NCBI GenBank assembly: GCA_012960315.1 | Contig: DUBN01000068.1 | Location: forward strand, 66,498-130,497 | From: Acidimicrobiia bacterium | GTDB lineage: Bacteria; Actinomycetota; Acidimicrobiia; Acidimicrobiales; Poriferisodalaceae | Length of the DNA stretch: 64,000 nucleotides | Direction: 5' to 3' | In this document: in pieces, positions 62,989 to 64,000 of the stretch | How the letters are laid out: each line of letters opens with the position of its first letter | How positions within the stretch are numbered: the stretch's first letter is position 1 | Notes under the pieces: generated by a model | Seen by the model: the letters and a program-made list of their open reading frames with translations, nothing else | The model's database searches: none | What the model was told of the DNA's origin: nothing | Made by a program: the position numbers and the translations under genes

Positions 62989-64000
62989 TGAACCTCTCGT
63001 GAGTGCAGCGAAAGGCGTCGCAAAGGTTTTTGGGGACGAAGCTAGGGAAAGCGAAAAAAGACGTCAACTTAGCGACACAGCCTTGGCAGCAGTTGAACAC
63101 TCTGGTTTGTTTTCGGCTCTCGTTCCGCAGCGATTCGGAGGCGCTGAGATCGATTTTCATATCATTCCGCAATTGGTGCGCGAACTCGCTAAGGGCGATA
63201 CATCAAGCGCCTGGGTTACTGCATTCCTCATTCACCACAACTGGCAGTTCGCGCTTTACCCACTTGAAACTCAAGAGGAACTGTGGGCTGAACGTAACTA
63301 TGCGCTGGCTCCCGCGACTCTTGCTCCGACCGGGCGAGCAGAACGTGTCGACGGTGGCTGGAACCTGAGTGGCCGGTGGCAATGGGCGACCGGGGTAATG
63401 CATTCCCAATGGGCCTTGGTCACTGCCATCGCTGCTGTTCAAGAAGTGGAAGAAATGGCGCTCATGTTGCTGCCGATAGAAGACGTCGAAGTTGTTGATG
63501 TTTGGCACACCGAAGGAATGCGAGCGACGGGTAGCAATGACATGGTGATTACAGAAGCGTTCGTACCCGACCGGAGAGCAATCACTTATCGTGCAATATC
63601 AAAGCGGGAGGCCCCCGGCCAGATCGCTTCATCCAATCCTCTGTACAAGTTGGACATGCTTGCTTTGTTGTCGGTTGACGCGACCGCGACTTCAGTTGGA
63701 GCGGGGGAACGTTCACTAGAACTGTTCACAGAACGACTACATGAAAGAAAGCTGATGTTTGGTGGACGGCAGAAAGATTCCAGCACAGCCCAAGTGCGTC
63801 TTGCCCGAGCCGCGTCAATCATGCGCTCCGCGCGGTTGATGTTCGACGCCGCAGTGCACGATCTATGTGCGCCACTTCGTGACGAGCCGTTTCCTTCGCC
63901 AGAAAAACGAGTGCGCATTCGGATGGATTGTGCCCACGTGGTGGACTTAGTGAAGCAGGGCTTAGCTTTGATTAGCGACGGAGCAGGAGCTACAAGTCAT
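62981..64000 (+). CDS. HsaA/HpaH-type flavin-dependent monooxygenase, 3' end cut by window edge
   Basis: I translated this open frame from ATG 62981 (340 codons seen). Acyl-CoA dehydrogenase fold type 2: SGLFSALVPQRFGGAEIDF, TSSAWVTAFLIHHNWQFALYP, LSGRWQWATGVMHSQWALV, and EGMRATGSNDMVITEAFVPD. This is the two-component flavin monooxygenase group, including HsaA for secosteroid hydroxylation. It needs reduced flavin from a reductase. Overlaps the DUF35 stop by 8 bp. Confidence 0.88.
   Translation, partial: MVDEPLVSAAKGVAKVFGDEARESEKRRQLSDTALAAVEHSGLFSALVPQRFGGAEIDFHIIPQLVRELAKGDTSSAWVTAFLIHHNWQFALYPLETQEELWAERNYALAPATLAPTGRAERVDGGWNLSGRWQWATGVMHSQWALVTAIAAVQEVEEMALMLLPIEDVEVVDVWHTEGMRATGSNDMVITEAFVPDRRAITYRAISKREAPGQIASSNPLYKLDMLALLSVDATATSVGAGERSLELFTERLHERKLMFGGRQKDSSTAQVRLARAASIMRSARLMFDAAVHDLCAPLRDEPFPSPEKRVRIRMDCAHVVDLVKQGLALISDGAGATSH

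Overview
The window looks like a stretch of chromosome from an uncultured, probably aquatic, high-GC Gram-positive bacterium (Actinomycetota, most plausibly Acidimicrobiia-like). This is an inference from gene content: two luciferase-like (F420-type) oxidoreductases, two DinB/mycothiol-type proteins (TIGR03086 and TIGR03084 families), an actinobacterial-type LeuA with a leucine attenuator, and many CaiB/BaiF, acyl-CoA dehydrogenase and thiolase-like genes. There are no rRNA genes, no CRISPR array, no recognisable transposase or integrase, and one intact tRNA.

Region 1 (1-11 kb) is mostly housekeeping: leuA (cut at the left edge) behind a leucine-codon leader peptide and attenuator, a Ppx/GppA-like gene, a thiolase-like/LLM gene pair, prfC, a four-CxxC zinc-ribbon protein, a J-domain membrane protein, and an acyl-CoA ligase/CaiB pair. 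Region 2 (11.2-19.2 kb) starts at tRNA-Val(CAC) and is accessory. A composite repeat (tRNA tail, about 37-40 bp spacer, then a box around AGGTACC) occurs three times and cuts the DNA into a 5.4-kb segment (HNH nuclease, a hairpin-borne mini-ORF, a Glu-Pro repeat protein, a collagen-like protein, a 781-residue membrane-anchored protein) and a 1.4-kb segment holding only malonyl-CoA decarboxylase. Degenerate tRNA tails, all in + orientation, recur near 14.0, 19.2, 29.8, 37.2 and 38.8 kb, often bracketing single genes.

Region 3 (19.4-44 kb) is a catabolic/accessory mosaic, visibly GC-richer in places: a D-aminoacylase-like amidohydrolase, TetR plus two divergent sulfatases around a perfect palindrome, a cupredoxin-like protein, two MFS transporters, a rhodanese, an LLM oxidoreductase, a LigAB-type ring-cleavage dioxygenase with nearby alpha/beta hydrolases, a CaiB gene, a second amidohydrolase, a CobW GTPase, a SpoU methyltransferase and small proteins. 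Region 4 (44.2-49.6 kb) holds a surface protein with a long acidic TPVIED-type repeat, a TauD-like and a PhyH-like oxygenase, arfB with strong hairpins, and an unannotated 55-residue Cys protein.

Region 5 (49.8-64 kb) is a dense degradation cluster: a five-gene minus-strand group (monooxygenase-like, Rieske oxygenase, PhnD-like binding protein, methyltransferase, EthD-like), then a PPOX protein, haloalkane dehalogenase, SRPBCC, GNAT, a fused double CaiB CoA-transferase, acyl-CoA dehydrogenase, two NTF2-like proteins, thiolase-like plus DUF35, and an HsaA-like flavin monooxygenase cut by the right edge. Together these suggest activation of an organic acid to its CoA ester, oxidation and dehalogenation or ring attack, and thiolytic breakdown. 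The substrate is unknown. Function calls come from motif and family recognition by eye; no database search was run.
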